Source of the DNA: Mycolicibacterium hippocampi
Lineage (GTDB): Bacteria > Actinomycetota > Actinomycetes > Mycobacteriales > Mycobacteriaceae
DNA length: 64,000 nucleotides
NCBI RefSeq assembly: GCF_010723735.1
Contig: NZ_BLLB01000002.1
Coordinates: 4,650,001 to 4,714,000 of the forward strand
Direction: 5' to 3'
In this document: piece after piece, positions 18,866 to 27,590 of the stretch
Numbering within the stretch: the stretch's first letter is position 1
How the letters are laid out: the number at the start of each line of letters is the position of its first letter
Notes under the pieces: generated by a model
The model's input: the letters and a program-made list of their open reading frames with translations, nothing else
What the model was told of the DNA's origin: nothing
Databases searched by the model: none
Made by a program: the position numbers and the translations under genes

Positions 18866-19954
18866 TCAACCGCCCGTCAGCGCGTCCGGACGCACACTGA
18901 CGATTCGATCGTCGCCATCCCGCGGGTCACCCCGCCCGTCACGGTTGCTGGTGGTGAACCACAATGTGCCGTCGGGCGCCGCCACAACCGTCCGCAGCCG
19001 CCCGTACTGCTCGACGAAGTGGCCGACGGGTTCGCCGAGCGCTCCGTCCGCGCCGATCGGTATCTGCCACAGCCGCTCACCACGCAGGGCCGCCACCCAT
19101 AGCGAACCCGCCGTGTAGGCCAGTCCGGACGGAGACGCCTCTCCGGTCCCCCACTGGACCCGCGGGTCGATCAGCCCGGGGATGCCGGCCCGTCCCTCCG
19201 CTTCGGGCCAGCCGTAGTTTCCGTCGGGTTCGATCAGGTTGACCTCGTCCCAGGTGTTGGCGCCGTACTCGGTGGCCCACATGCGGCCCTGCGCGTCCCA
19301 GGTCAGACCCTGCACATTGCGATGCCCGTAGGACCAGACCGGTGATGCCGAGTCCGGGTTGTCCGCCGGGACGGAGCCGTCCGGGTTGATGCGTAGTATC
19401 TTGCCGCCCAGTGACGACTTATCTTGTGCCAGTCCGGAATTCCCGGCGTCACCGGTGGTCACGTACAGCTTCCCGTCGGGGCCGAAGACGATGCGTCCGC
19501 CGTCGTGGATCCTCGCCGCCGGGATTCCGGTCAGGACCGGTCGCTGGTCGGTGAGCACGCTTCCGTCGAAGCGGGTGGCCACGACCCGGTTGTCGGCGTC
19601 GGTGGTGAAGTAGGCGAACACCGTCTGGTCCTGGGCGAAGTTCGGCGACACCGCCAATCCGAGCAGGCCGGCCTCGCCGCGCGGCACCACACCGGTGACG
19701 TTGCCGATCTCGCGCAGTTGGCCGGGCGCAGTCAGGTGTTTGACAGCGCCGGTGTCACGTTCGGCGATCAACGCGGTTCCGTCCGGAAGAAACGTGACAC
19801 CCCACGGCACGCCGAGTCCGGTGGCGACGTCTTGGGTGCTGACCGCGGAGCTCTGCACCTCGCGGGAGCCCGAGTCACTCGGTGAACATCCGGCGATCAA
19901 CGCACCCACGACGGCCGCCACCCACCATGCGCGTCGTCGACCGTGACCAACCAT
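18866..19954 (-). CDS. PQQ-dependent aldose sugar dehydrogenase-like lipoprotein
   Basis: 362 residues. A signal peptide with a lipobox ends at GALIAGC (lipidated Cys about residue 23), so the mature protein is tethered outside the cytoplasmic membrane. The rest is a six-bladed beta-propeller of the glucose/sorbosone dehydrogenase family: GLGVPWGVTFLPDG, then GLLGLAVSPNF, then IHDGGRIVFGPDGKLYVTTG, then SYGHRNVQGLTWD and the closing VAAPDGTLWFTTSNRDGRGD. The histidine of IHDGG and the Arg/Asn of GHRNVQG match the PQQ/active-site positions of this family. The ATG at 19954 starts the signal peptide; the longer frame upstream is spurious. Substrate unknown. Confidence 0.9.
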   Translation of the reverse strand: MVGHGRRRAWWVAAVVGALIAGCSPSDSGSREVQSSAVSTQDVATGLGVPWGVTFLPDGTALIAERDTGAVKHLTAPGQLREIGNVTGVVPRGEAGLLGLAVSPNFAQDQTVFAYFTTDADNRVVATRFDGSVLTDQRPVLTGIPAARIHDGGRIVFGPDGKLYVTTGDAGNSGLAQDKSSLGGKILRINPDGSVPADNPDSASPVWSYGHRNVQGLTWDAQGRMWATEYGANTWDEVNLIEPDGNYGWPEAEGRAGIPGLIDPRVQWGTGEASPSGLAYTAGSLWVAALRGERLWQIPIGADGALGEPVGHFVEQYGRLRTVVAAPDGTLWFTTSNRDGRGDPRDGDDRIVSVRPDALTGG

Positions 19955-20066
19955 TGCTCTCCAACGTAGCCACGAAGGGCCGGACTCGCCACGACCGAGA
20001 GGCGCGACCTTCGCGCGCAGCGAAACGTCCTTCCCGCTCTGCAACCGTCGTGGAAGTGTCTGTGGC

Positions 20067-20801
20067 ATGGCTGTACTCAACACTTCGCTACGACACGCGA
20101 TAGACGGCGTGCAGTTCGATGCCGTGCTGGTCCGTGACGACACCGTGGGTCCGGCGCCCACTGTCCTGGTGTTCCACGGCATGGAAGGCCGCAGCGACGC
20201 CCAACTGCAGTTCGCCACGCGCTTGACGGAGTGGGGCTACCAGGCGATTGCGGTGGACCTGTTCGGCGAGGCGGTCAGCGGCGGCGGCATCGACAGCACC
20301 ACCGCTGCGATGACCGGCTATCTCGACGACCGCGCCGCGCTCGGCGAGCGCCTCACCAAGGTGCTCGGGACGCTGACGGCCGCTCCGCAAGTAGACGCCG
20401 GACGAGTCGCAGCGATTGGCTTCTGCTTCGGCGGGTTGTGTGTCCTCGATCTGGCTCGCGCCGGCCACCCGCTTGCCGGGGTCGCGAGTTTCCACGGCTT
20501 GTTGACCCCACCTCCCGACGACACCCCGCACATCGTCACCGCCAAGGTGATGGTGTTCCACGGGTGGGACGACCCCTACGCACCGCCCGAGGACGTCGTC
20601 GCCCTGGGCCGGGAGTTCTCCGGCCGTGGGATCGACTGGCAGCTGCACGCATACGGCAACACGATGCACGCGTTCATGGCGCCCTGGGCCGACGATGTGG
20701 ACCGCGGTATTCTGCACAGCGAGTCCGCGGCGCGCCGCGCATGGGCGTCGCTGGAATCCTTCCTCGGCGAAAGCTTCGGTCAAGAGTCGACAGCACACTG
20801 A
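20067..20801 (+). CDS. Dienelactone hydrolase family protein
   Basis: 244 residues, the usual DLH length. An alpha/beta hydrolase with a cysteine nucleophile: IGFCFGGLCVLDLA (GxCxGG), the acid in FHGWDDPYAPPED, and the histidine in YGNTMHAFMAPWA. The family hydrolyses dienelactone or other small lactones and esters in the cytoplasm. GGAAG lies about 10 nt before the ATG. It begins a plus-strand run with the methyltransferase 25 bp downstream. No other aromatic-degradation genes are near, so the substrate is open. Confidence 0.9.
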   Translation: MAVLNTSLRHAIDGVQFDAVLVRDDTVGPAPTVLVFHGMEGRSDAQLQFATRLTEWGYQAIAVDLFGEAVSGGGIDSTTAAMTGYLDDRAALGERLTKVLGTLTAAPQVDAGRVAAIGFCFGGLCVLDLARAGHPLAGVASFHGLLTPPPDDTPHIVTAKVMVFHGWDDPYAPPEDVVALGREFSGRGIDWQLHAYGNTMHAFMAPWADDVDRGILHSESAARRAWASLESFLGESFGQESTAH

Positions 20802-20825
20802 GGCCCGACAACCACTGCGGGGAAG

Positions 20826-21440
20826 GTGATTCGGACGCGGAAGACGCAGGCTGAGTATTGGAATCACAACACCGCCTACCACCCATGGCTGGCCTCCCTC
20901 GCCGCGCGACACCGCGGCGACGTACTCGACGTCGGCTGTGGCGACGGTCTGCTGGCGCAACGCCTCGCGCCGGTGTCGCGGTCGGTCCTCGCCATCGATC
21001 CGGACGGCACGGCTGTTCGACGGGCACGTGATCGGGTAGGCACCGCGCGCAACGTGGCGGTTGATCAGGCCGCGTTCGACGACTGTGCCGCCGGCAGTGC
21101 CCGGTTCGACCTGATCACCTTCGTCGCCAGCCTGCACCACATGGAACTGCGGGACGCACTGCTCAAGGCTCGCCGGCTGCTTCGCCCCTCCGGCGAGATC
21201 GCGGTGGTCGGCCTCAGTGCCAACCGAACAGTCGGCGACTTTCTCTGGTCGGCGGCATGCCTACCGGCGGTGCGCATCGGTTCGGCGCTACACCGAGAGA
21301 CGCGCGATGTCGGTGTCCTGGTCGCTGAGCCGCGAGAGAGCCTCGACGACATCCGGCGGGTCGTTGACGACGTCCTTCCTGGGGCGGAGATCCGACGCGC
21401 CCTCTACTACAGATATCTGCTGCGGTGGTCGAAGCCGTAG
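20826..21440 (+). CDS. SAM-dependent methyltransferase (class I)
   Basis: 204 residues. Motif I is VLDVGCGDGLLAQRL, followed by the acidic residue of motif II (VLAIDPDG) and the post-motif FDLITFVASLHHMEL, then LLRPSGEIAVVGLS; this is the Methyltransf_11/25 type of small-molecule methyltransferase. The GTG at 20826 is the first start in frame and lies 25 bp after the hydrolase, with a GGGGAAG stretch close before it; probably co-transcribed. No substrate-defining domain is present. Confidence 0.87.
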   Translation: MIRTRKTQAEYWNHNTAYHPWLASLAARHRGDVLDVGCGDGLLAQRLAPVSRSVLAIDPDGTAVRRARDRVGTARNVAVDQAAFDDCAAGSARFDLITFVASLHHMELRDALLKARRLLRPSGEIAVVGLSANRTVGDFLWSAACLPAVRIGSALHRETRDVGVLVAEPRESLDDIRRVVDDVLPGAEIRRALYYRYLLRWSKP

Positions 21441-21527
21441 CGATTTTGTCGGCGGGTCGCACAATTGTTCGATCTATGGATGAGGTGTCTCGCGCGATAC
21501 TTGCTCCCCGAGAACAACCAGGGTCCG

Positions 21528-21533
21528 TAGGCT
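21528..21533 (+). promoter_or_regulatory. Predicted leaderless -10 for the acyl-ACP thioesterase gene
   Basis: TAGGCT (TANNNT) ends 8 nt before the ATG at 21542; no ribosome-binding site is present. It lies in the 101-bp gap after the methyltransferase. Confidence 0.45.
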
Positions 21534-21541
21534 GACCCGCG

Positions 21542-22294
21542 ATGCCCACCAACGCCGTCGATCATCGCCTCAGCGCCATGCCTGAGACCGGATACGTCTA
21601 CCGCACGTCGTGGCCGGTGGCGACCGGCGACCTCGACGGGAACCTCCACCTGCGCCTCGACGGCGTGGCCCGCTACATCCAGGAAGTAGGCGCGGAGAAC
21701 CTGGTCGACGCCGGGGAAGCCGAGGACCATCCGCACTGGCTGGTACAACGCACCGTCATCGACGTCATCGAACCGATCGAGTTTCCGAACGACATCTCGT
21801 TCAGCCGATGGTGCTCGGCACTGTCGTCGCGGTGGTGCACGATGCGCGTCGACCTCGTCGGCAGCGACGGTGGCCGCATCGAGACCGAGGGTTTCTGGAT
21901 CGCGATCAACTCGAAGACACTGACACCGCAGCGTGTTTCGGACACGCTGATCGAACGATTCGCGTCCACCACCGATGTGCACCGGCTGAAGTGGAGCCCA
22001 TGGCTGGAGAACCCGGACAACCTGGACGAGACGATGCCGTTCCCGCTGCGCCGCACTGACATCGACATCTTCGAACACGTCACCAACACCGCCTACTGGC
22101 ACGCCATCCACGAAGTGATCGCCCTGGTCCCCGACATCTGCACACCGCCCTACCGCACAGTCATCGAATACCGCAGGCCGATCAAGTACGGCGAGGACAT
22201 CACCGTCGGATGGTCCCGCCACGGCGACGATGTGCAGATCGCACTGTCCGTCGGCGACGAGGTCCGCGCCGCTGCCCTGCTGCGCACGCTGTAG
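21542..22294 (+). CDS. Acyl-ACP thioesterase family protein (FatA-like double hotdog)
   Basis: 250 residues, two hotdog halves: the first from about residue 18 (YRTSWPVATGDLDGNLHLRL, then WLVQRTVIDV and FPNDISFSRWCSALSSRW) and the second from about 165 (PLRRTDIDIFEHVTNTAYWH). The histidine of EHVTNTAYW matches the catalytic region of this family, whose members release fatty acids from acyl carrier or CoA. Mycobacteria make acyl chains on FAS-I, so the natural donor may be acyl-CoA or the FAS-II carrier. A leaderless -10 precedes the ATG. 41 bp later the crotonase begins with its own -10. Confidence 0.88.
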   Translation: MPTNAVDHRLSAMPETGYVYRTSWPVATGDLDGNLHLRLDGVARYIQEVGAENLVDAGEAEDHPHWLVQRTVIDVIEPIEFPNDISFSRWCSALSSRWCTMRVDLVGSDGGRIETEGFWIAINSKTLTPQRVSDTLIERFASTTDVHRLKWSPWLENPDNLDETMPFPLRRTDIDIFEHVTNTAYWHAIHEVIALVPDICTPPYRTVIEYRRPIKYGEDITVGWSRHGDDVQIALSVGDEVRAAALLRTL

Positions 22295-22323
22295 CCCTAT
22301 GTGGGACCGCCCGGCCACGCCAC

Positions 22324-22329
22324 TACCCT
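22324..22329 (+). promoter_or_regulatory. Predicted leaderless -10 for the crotonase gene
   Basis: TACCCT (TANNNT) ends 6 nt before the GTG at 22336. The short spacing and absence of a ribosome-binding site support this GTG as the start. Confidence 0.5.
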
Positions 22330-22335
22330 GAGCGA

Positions 22336-23088
22336 GTGTCCGCTTTGGTACTGACGCAGGTCGAGGACCGCGTCGCAGTCATCACCGTCAATGATCCCGA
22401 CCGCCGCAACGCCGTGACGGCGGAGAGTTCGGCGGCACTTCGGGCAGCTATCGAAGCGGCGGAGGCCGACACCGGTGTGCACGCGGTCGTCGTCACCGGC
22501 GCCGGCAAGGCGTTCTGTGCCGGCGCCGACCTCACCGCTCTTGGCGAAGCGACCGAGGACGGCCTGCGGGTGATCTACGACGGCTTCCTCGCTGTCGCGC
22601 AGTGCACGCTGCCCACCATCGCCGCGGTCAACGGGCCAGCCGTCGGAGCGGGTTTGAATCTGGCCCTGGCGGCCGACGTGCGCATCGCCGGCCCGTCGGC
22701 GCTGTTCGATCCGCGGTTCCAGAAGCTCGGCATTCACCCGGGAGGCGGTGCGACCTGGATGCTGCAGCGTGCCATCGGCCCCCAGGCGGCCCGGGCAGCC
22801 CTGCTGTTCGGGATGCGCTTCGACGCCGAAGCGGCGGTCCGCCACGGGCTGGCGCTGGAGGTGGCCGACGACGCGGTGGCCACCGCCCGGGCTCTTGCGG
22901 CCGGGCCGGCCTCCGCGCCCCGCGACGTGGTCATGGCAACCAAGGCTTCGATGCGGGCCACCGCGAACCCCGGCACCGTCGACCTCGACCAGCACCGGCT
23001 CGCAGTCGATGTCGAGATCGGTCCACAGGCGGTATCGATCGAGTCACCGGAGTTCGCCGCCAGATTGGCTGCCGCCAAGCGCAAGTGA
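22336..23088 (+). CDS. Enoyl-CoA hydratase/isomerase (crotonase) family, EchA14-like
   Basis: 250 residues. The oxyanion-hole blocks are present: GAGKAFCAGADLTAL and NGPAVGAGLNLALAADVRIA. The segment that carries a catalytic Glu in hydratases reads RFQKLGIHPGGGATWML, so that acid is not evident and the exact reaction (hydration, isomerisation or hydrolysis) is uncertain. The GTG at 22336 was chosen because of the adjacent -10; the longer frame upstream overlaps the thioesterase. It ends 1 bp before the stop of the convergent citE-like gene. The name is by synteny from memory. Confidence 0.9.
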   Translation: MSALVLTQVEDRVAVITVNDPDRRNAVTAESSAALRAAIEAAEADTGVHAVVVTGAGKAFCAGADLTALGEATEDGLRVIYDGFLAVAQCTLPTIAAVNGPAVGAGLNLALAADVRIAGPSALFDPRFQKLGIHPGGGATWMLQRAIGPQAARAALLFGMRFDAEAAVRHGLALEVADDAVATARALAAGPASAPRDVVMATKASMRATANPGTVDLDQHRLAVDVEIGPQAVSIESPEFAARLAAAKRK

Positions 23089-23089
23089 G

Positions 23090-23899
23090 CTACGGCGCCA
23101 GCGCCACGATGCGCTCGGCGCGGCGCAACACCGGCATGTCGACCATCTGACCTTCGAACTGGAACACCCCGCGCTCGGTGGCGGCCCTGGCGAGGACAGC
23201 TCGCGCCCAATCGGTCTGAGCAGCGGTGGGTGCGTACCCGGCACGGATCACCGCCACCTGCGTGGGATGGATCGCAACCTTGGCGTCGAATCCGACCGCG
23301 ACGGCGTCGTCGGTCTCGGCGCGCAGCCCGTCCAGGTCTTTGATGTCGAGATACACCGAGTCGAGCGCCAGCCGGCCGAAGGCCTTGGCGGCGAGCAGGG
23401 TCTGTGACCGCACGTGCTTGGCGACATCGCGGTAGCTGCCGTCGGGCCGGCGGTTCGCGGTTCCACCGGTGGCCGCGAACAGATCTTCGGCGCCCCACAT
23501 GACGGCCACGGCGTTGTCGACCCGGGCGGTCTCGGTGACGGCCAAGGCTCCCCGCGGCGTTTCGACCAGCACGACCACGTCGAGCGGTGCCAGCGAGGCG
23601 ACCTGCTCGGCGGTTTCGGTCTTGGCCAGCATCACCGTGGTGTAGTCGGTGGCTTTGACTGCCTCGACGTCGAGCGCGTGGTCTGCCGTGGCGACGGGGT
23701 TGACACGGACCACCGTGCGGGTCGGGTCCAGCGGGGTGTCCAGCAGCGCCTTTCGGGCGGCTTCCCGGTCTTTGGCCGCGACACCGTCCTCGAGGTCGAG
23801 GATCACCACATCAGCTGCCGCAGCGGCCTTCTCGAATCGCTCCGGACGGTCGGCCGGGCAGAACAGCCAGCCGGGCCCGCTCTCCGCCAGCGCCATCAC
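23090..23899 (-). CDS. citE: CitE-like beta-hydroxyacyl-CoA lyase (Rv2498c-like)
   Basis: 269 residues, an HpcH/HpaI-CitE TIM barrel. Visible blocks are WLFCPADRPERFEKA, the Mg-binding VILDLEDGVA, VRVNP, VVVLVETPRGALA, MWGAEDLFAATGG and the C-terminal AIHPTQV. It lacks a citrate lyase complex partner. The M. tuberculosis protein was reported to cleave beta-hydroxyacyl-CoAs such as HMG-CoA and citramalyl-CoA, joining leucine breakdown to itaconate removal; the operon here fits that. Start is GTG 23899 (4-bp overlap with the MaoC stop) or ATG 23896. Last gene of the operon. Confidence 0.92.
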   Translation of the reverse strand: MMALAESGPGWLFCPADRPERFEKAAAAADVVILDLEDGVAAKDREAARKALLDTPLDPTRTVVRVNPVATADHALDVEAVKATDYTTVMLAKTETAEQVASLAPLDVVVLVETPRGALAVTETARVDNAVAVMWGAEDLFAATGGTANRRPDGSYRDVAKHVRSQTLLAAKAFGRLALDSVYLDIKDLDGLRAETDDAVAVGFDAKVAIHPTQVAVIRAGYAPTAAQTDWARAVLARAATERGVFQFEGQMVDMPVLRRAERIVALAP

Positions 23900-24420
23900 G
23901 CCTCGCTTTCGGGACGCTTGCGCACCATGGTCTTCCGCGACGCTGTCGCGACCACGTCACCGTGCTGGTTGCGTCCGGTGTGGGCGAAGGTGACGATGCC
24001 CTCGCCCGGCCGGCTCCTGGACTCGCGCTTGTCGACGACCTCCGTCTCGGCGTAGAGGGTGTCGCCGTGGAACAACGGTTTGGGAAAGGCAACCTCACCG
24101 AACCCCAGGTTGCCGACGATGGTGCCCTGGGTGAGCTGGGCGACCGACAACCCCACCAACGTGGACAGCGTGAACATCGAGTTGACCAGCCGCTGGTTGA
24201 AAGGCGGCAGCGCATCGGAGAACGCGGCGTCCAGATGCAACGCCTGGGTGTTCATGGTCAGCGTGGTGAACAGGACATTGTCGGCCTCTGTGATGGTTCG
24301 CCCCGGCCGGTGCTGGTAGAGCACATCGGTCTCGAATTCCTCGAACCACAGACCACGCTGGACGACCGTCTTCTTCGGCGCTTCGCCCATCACTTCTGCC
24401 CGATCGTTCGCCCCGCTCAC
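23896..24420 (-). CDS. MaoC-type hydratase (itaconyl/mesaconyl-CoA hydratase-like, Rv2499c-like)
   Basis: 174 residues, a hotdog hydratase. Where R-hydratases have a DxNPxH motif, this one has TMNTQALHLD: the His is kept and the usual Asp is Asn, a pattern I recall for the mesaconyl/itaconyl-CoA hydratase branch. Other blocks are FNQRLVNSMFTLSTLVGLS, GNLGFGEVAFPKPLFHGDTL and AHTGRNQHGD. It would hydrate a dicarboxylic enoyl-CoA to feed the lyase encoded next. GTG start with a 4-bp overlap to the fadE stop, and a 4-bp overlap with the citE start. Confidence 0.88.
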   Translation of the reverse strand: MSGANDRAEVMGEAPKKTVVQRGLWFEEFETDVLYQHRPGRTITEADNVLFTTLTMNTQALHLDAAFSDALPPFNQRLVNSMFTLSTLVGLSVAQLTQGTIVGNLGFGEVAFPKPLFHGDTLYAETEVVDKRESRSRPGEGIVTFAHTGRNQHGDVVATASRKTMVRKRPESEA

Positions 24421-25595
24421 AAGCCCAACTCTCGCCCGATCAGCATCAGCTGCACTTCCGTGGTCCCTTCGCCGATTTCGAGGATCTTGCTGTCCCGGTA
24501 ATGCCGGGCCACCGGGTACTCGTTCATGAAGCCGTAGCCGCCGAAGATCTGGGTGGCGTCGCGGGCGTTGTCCATGGCCGCCTCGCTGGCCACCAGCTTG
24601 GCGATCGCGGCCTGCTTCTTGAACGGCTTGCCCGCGAGCATCAACGCGGCCGCGTCATAGTAGGTCGCTCGGGCGACGTGGGCTCTGGTCTCCATCCGGG
24701 CGATCTTGAACGCGATCGCCTGGTTGGTCCCGATCTTGCGGCCGAAAGCCTCACGCTCCCTGGCGTACTTGACGCTCTCATCCACGCACCCCTGTGCCGC
24801 ACCGACCGACAGCGCCGCGATCGCAATGCGGCCCTCGTCGAGGATGCGCAGGAAGTTCGCATATCCACGCCCCCGCTCGCCGAGAAGGTTCTCCTGCGGC
24901 ACCCGCACGTCGTCAAAACTCAAAGGATGAGTGTCCGAGGCGTTCCAGCCCACCTTGTTGTAGGCCGGCTCCGCGGTGAAACCCTCGATCGGCACCGGCA
25001 CCAGGATCGACGAGATCTCCTTTTTTCCCTCGTTCTCACCGGTGACCGCGGTGACCGTCACCAGCTTGGTGATGTCGGTGCCCGAGTTGGTGATGAACTG
25101 CTTGCTGCCGTTAATGACCCAAGTTGAGCCATCGCTCCGGGCGGTCGTCTTGGTGGCTCCGGCATCGCTACCGCCGCCCGCTTCGGTCAACCCGAACGCC
25201 CCGAGCGCCTTTCCGCTCGCCAGCAGCGGCAGCCACTCCTGCTTCTGCTCCTCATTGCCGAAGCGGTAGACCGGCATGGCACCCAGCGACACCCCGGCCT
25301 CCAGCGTGATCGCCACACTCTGGTCGACCTTGCCGAGCTCTTCCAGCGCCAGACACAGCGCGAAGTAGTCACCGCCCATGCCGCCGTACTCCTCGGGGAA
25401 CGGCAGCCCGAACAGCCCCATGTCAGCCATCCCGGCCACGACCTCGTACGGGAACGAGTGCTCTTCGTCGTGTTTGGCCGAGACCGGCGCCACCACGCTC
25501 TGCGCGAAGTCGCGCACGGTCTTGACCAGCTGTTCGTAGTGGTCGGGCAGCGTGCCGGTCGCCAGGAAGTCGGTCGGCTGATTGTGGGTCGTCAC
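24417..25595 (-). CDS. fadE19: Acyl-CoA dehydrogenase FadE19-like (isovaleryl/short branched-chain type)
   Basis: 392 residues, standard for short-chain ACADs. Visible blocks: GLFGLPFPEEYGGMGGDYF, then GAFGLTEAGGGSDAGATKT (FAD and substrate loop), then VPQENLLGERGRGY, and the C-terminal ATQIFGGYGFMNEYPVARHY and EIGEGTTEVQLMLIGRELGL. The catalytic Glu of isovaleryl-type enzymes cannot be fixed with certainty by eye. It oxidises an acyl-CoA to the enoyl-CoA with electrons to ETF. Overlaps accA1 and the MaoC gene by 4 bp each. Located between a biotin-dependent carboxylase and hydratase/lyase genes, so the leucine route (isovaleryl-CoA to methylcrotonyl-CoA) is the best reading. Confidence 0.93.
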   Translation of the reverse strand: MTTHNQPTDFLATGTLPDHYEQLVKTVRDFAQSVVAPVSAKHDEEHSFPYEVVAGMADMGLFGLPFPEEYGGMGGDYFALCLALEELGKVDQSVAITLEAGVSLGAMPVYRFGNEEQKQEWLPLLASGKALGAFGLTEAGGGSDAGATKTTARSDGSTWVINGSKQFITNSGTDITKLVTVTAVTGENEGKKEISSILVPVPIEGFTAEPAYNKVGWNASDTHPLSFDDVRVPQENLLGERGRGYANFLRILDEGRIAIAALSVGAAQGCVDESVKYAREREAFGRKIGTNQAIAFKIARMETRAHVARATYYDAAALMLAGKPFKKQAAIAKLVASEAAMDNARDATQIFGGYGFMNEYPVARHYRDSKILEIGEGTTEVQLMLIGRELGL

Positions 25596-27583
25596 TGCTG
25601 CGGCTCCTCAGTTGCCGTTATCCGGGCCAGCACCTGGCCCACTTTCACCTGTTCGCCCACGCTGACGAGCAGTTCCACCACACCGTCGACCGGTGCGGCC
25701 AGCGCGTGCTCCATCTTCATCGCCTCCACGGTGACCACCACCGCGCCGGTCGTCACCGTCGTACCGTCCTGGATACCGACCGCGACGACCGTGCCGGGCA
25801 TCGGACTGGTCAGCTCGGCGTCGCCACTGTGCGCGTCATCAGGACGCACGGGCGCTTCCAGGATCTCCTCGACCAACGCGACCCGACCCGATCCGGCCAG
25901 CCACACCTGTGCGCCTACGGCAGCCACCAGGTATTGAGAGCGTAACCCGTCGACTGTCACCGACAGCCGGTCATCGTCGAGAGATGCCCGCAGGGTTCGG
26001 GTTCGACCACCTTCGACGGTGGCTGTGGCGTTGTCCGGTGAACCGGTCAGCCAGACGTGGTCGGTCCGCTCCCCGGCCCGCAGCCGGATGGTCGTGGGCG
26101 CGCGGCCTGCGATGCGCCAGCCCGAAGGGACGTCCCACGGGCTTGCCGGAGAAACCGGCCACGACTGCAGCCATCGGTAGGCCGCCGCGGCGATCAACTC
26201 ACCGTCTCCAGGGCCCTGCGGGGTGAAATCCGGGGTGCGGCGGTCCAGCAACCCGGTATCCAGCCGTCCGGCGGCCACGTCGGGATCCGCAAGCAGAAAC
26301 CGCAGGAATTCGACGTTGGTGGTGAGACCGAGCACGGCGGTCTCGGCCAACGCCGCGTCGAGCTCGCGCAGTGCGGTGGCCCGGTCGGCGCCGTGAGCGA
26401 TGACCTTCGCCAGCATCGGGTCGTAGTCGCTGCCGACCATGGTGCCACGGGCCAACCCGGAGTCCACCCGGATCCCGGGTCCGGCCGGCTCGCGCAGGCC
26501 GACGACATCGCCACCGGTTGGCAGAAATCCGCGGGCGGGATCCTCGGCGTACACACGCGCTTCGATCGCGTGGCCGGTCATCCGGACATCGTCCTGGACG
26601 ATCGGCAGCTTCTCCCCCGCGGCGATCCGCACCTGCAGCTCGACCAGGTCCAGCCCCGTCACCATCTCGGTGACCGGATGTTCCACCTGCAGGCGGGTGT
26701 TCATCTCCATGAAGAAGAACTCGTCGGGCCGGTCGGCGGAGACGATGAACTCCACGGTTCCGGCGCCGGTGTAGTCGACGCTGCGGGCGGTGTCACATGC
26801 GGCGGCACCGATGCGGGCGCGGGTGGTGGCGTCGAGCAGCGGTGACGGCGCTTCCTCGATCACCTTCTGATGCCTTCGCTGCAGGCTGCACTCACGTTCG
26901 CCGAGATGCACGACGTCGCCGTGGGTGTCGGCGAGCACCTGCACCTCGATATGGCGCGGGTTGAGCACGAATCGTTCGAGGAACAGCGTGTCGTCGCCGA
27001 ACGCCGACGCGGCCTCACGCCGCGCCGAAAGGAGGGCAGCGCTGAGCTTCTCGGGGTCGTGCACCACCCGCATGCCCTTGCCGCCGCCTCCCGCCGACGG
27101 CTTCACCAGCACGGGGAAGCCGACCTCGGCGGCGCCGCCGATCAGGTCGTCGTCGGTCAGGCCGGGCCGGGAGATCCCCGGCACCACGGGCACCCCGAAA
27201 GCCGACACCGCTGCCTTGGCCGAGATCTTGTCACCCATTGTCTGGATCGCGGCCACCGGCGGTCCGATGAACACCACCCCCGCCGAGTTCAAGGCATCGG
27301 CGAATTGCGCGTTCTCCGAGAGAAATCCGTATCCCGGGTGGACAGCTTGTGCGCCGGTGCGATCGATCGCCGACAGCAGTGCATCGATCGACAGATAGCT
27401 CTGCCGGGCCGGCGCAGGGCCGAGGCGCACGGCGATGTCGGCCGCAGCGACGTGGCGGGCGTCGGCGTCGGCGTCGCTGTACACCGCCACCGAACGGATC
27501 CCCATGGACCGCAACGTGCGGATCACCCGGACCGCGATCTCGCCACGGTTGGCGACCAGTACGGTGTCGAAAAGCTGTGTCAT
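25592..27583 (-). CDS. accA1: Biotin carboxylase/BCCP alpha subunit of 3-methylcrotonyl-CoA-type carboxylase
   Basis: 663 residues. N-terminal biotin carboxylase (LVANRGEIAVRVIRTLRSMG, ATP-grasp loop KPSAGGGGKGMRVV, GECSLQRRHQKVIEEAPSP, and EMNTRLQVEHPVTEMVTG), a middle BT-like linker domain, and a C-terminal biotinyl domain with the acceptor lysine in VEAMKMEHALAAP near residue 622. It carboxylates its own biotin with bicarbonate and ATP and passes CO2 to AccD1. The ATG at 27583 (MTQLFDTVL) is used rather than the longer frame, which overlaps accD1. It starts 7 bp after the accD1 stop. Confidence 0.96.
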   Translation of the reverse strand: MTQLFDTVLVANRGEIAVRVIRTLRSMGIRSVAVYSDADADARHVAAADIAVRLGPAPARQSYLSIDALLSAIDRTGAQAVHPGYGFLSENAQFADALNSAGVVFIGPPVAAIQTMGDKISAKAAVSAFGVPVVPGISRPGLTDDDLIGGAAEVGFPVLVKPSAGGGGKGMRVVHDPEKLSAALLSARREAASAFGDDTLFLERFVLNPRHIEVQVLADTHGDVVHLGERECSLQRRHQKVIEEAPSPLLDATTRARIGAAACDTARSVDYTGAGTVEFIVSADRPDEFFFMEMNTRLQVEHPVTEMVTGLDLVELQVRIAAGEKLPIVQDDVRMTGHAIEARVYAEDPARGFLPTGGDVVGLREPAGPGIRVDSGLARGTMVGSDYDPMLAKVIAHGADRATALRELDAALAETAVLGLTTNVEFLRFLLADPDVAAGRLDTGLLDRRTPDFTPQGPGDGELIAAAAYRWLQSWPVSPASPWDVPSGWRIAGRAPTTIRLRAGERTDHVWLTGSPDNATATVEGGRTRTLRASLDDDRLSVTVDGLRSQYLVAAVGAQVWLAGSGRVALVEEILEAPVRPDDAHSGDAELTSPMPGTVVAVGIQDGTTVTTGAVVVTVEAMKMEHALAAPVDGVVELLVSVGEQVKVGQVLARITATEEPQQ

Positions 27584-27590
27584 GTCTTGG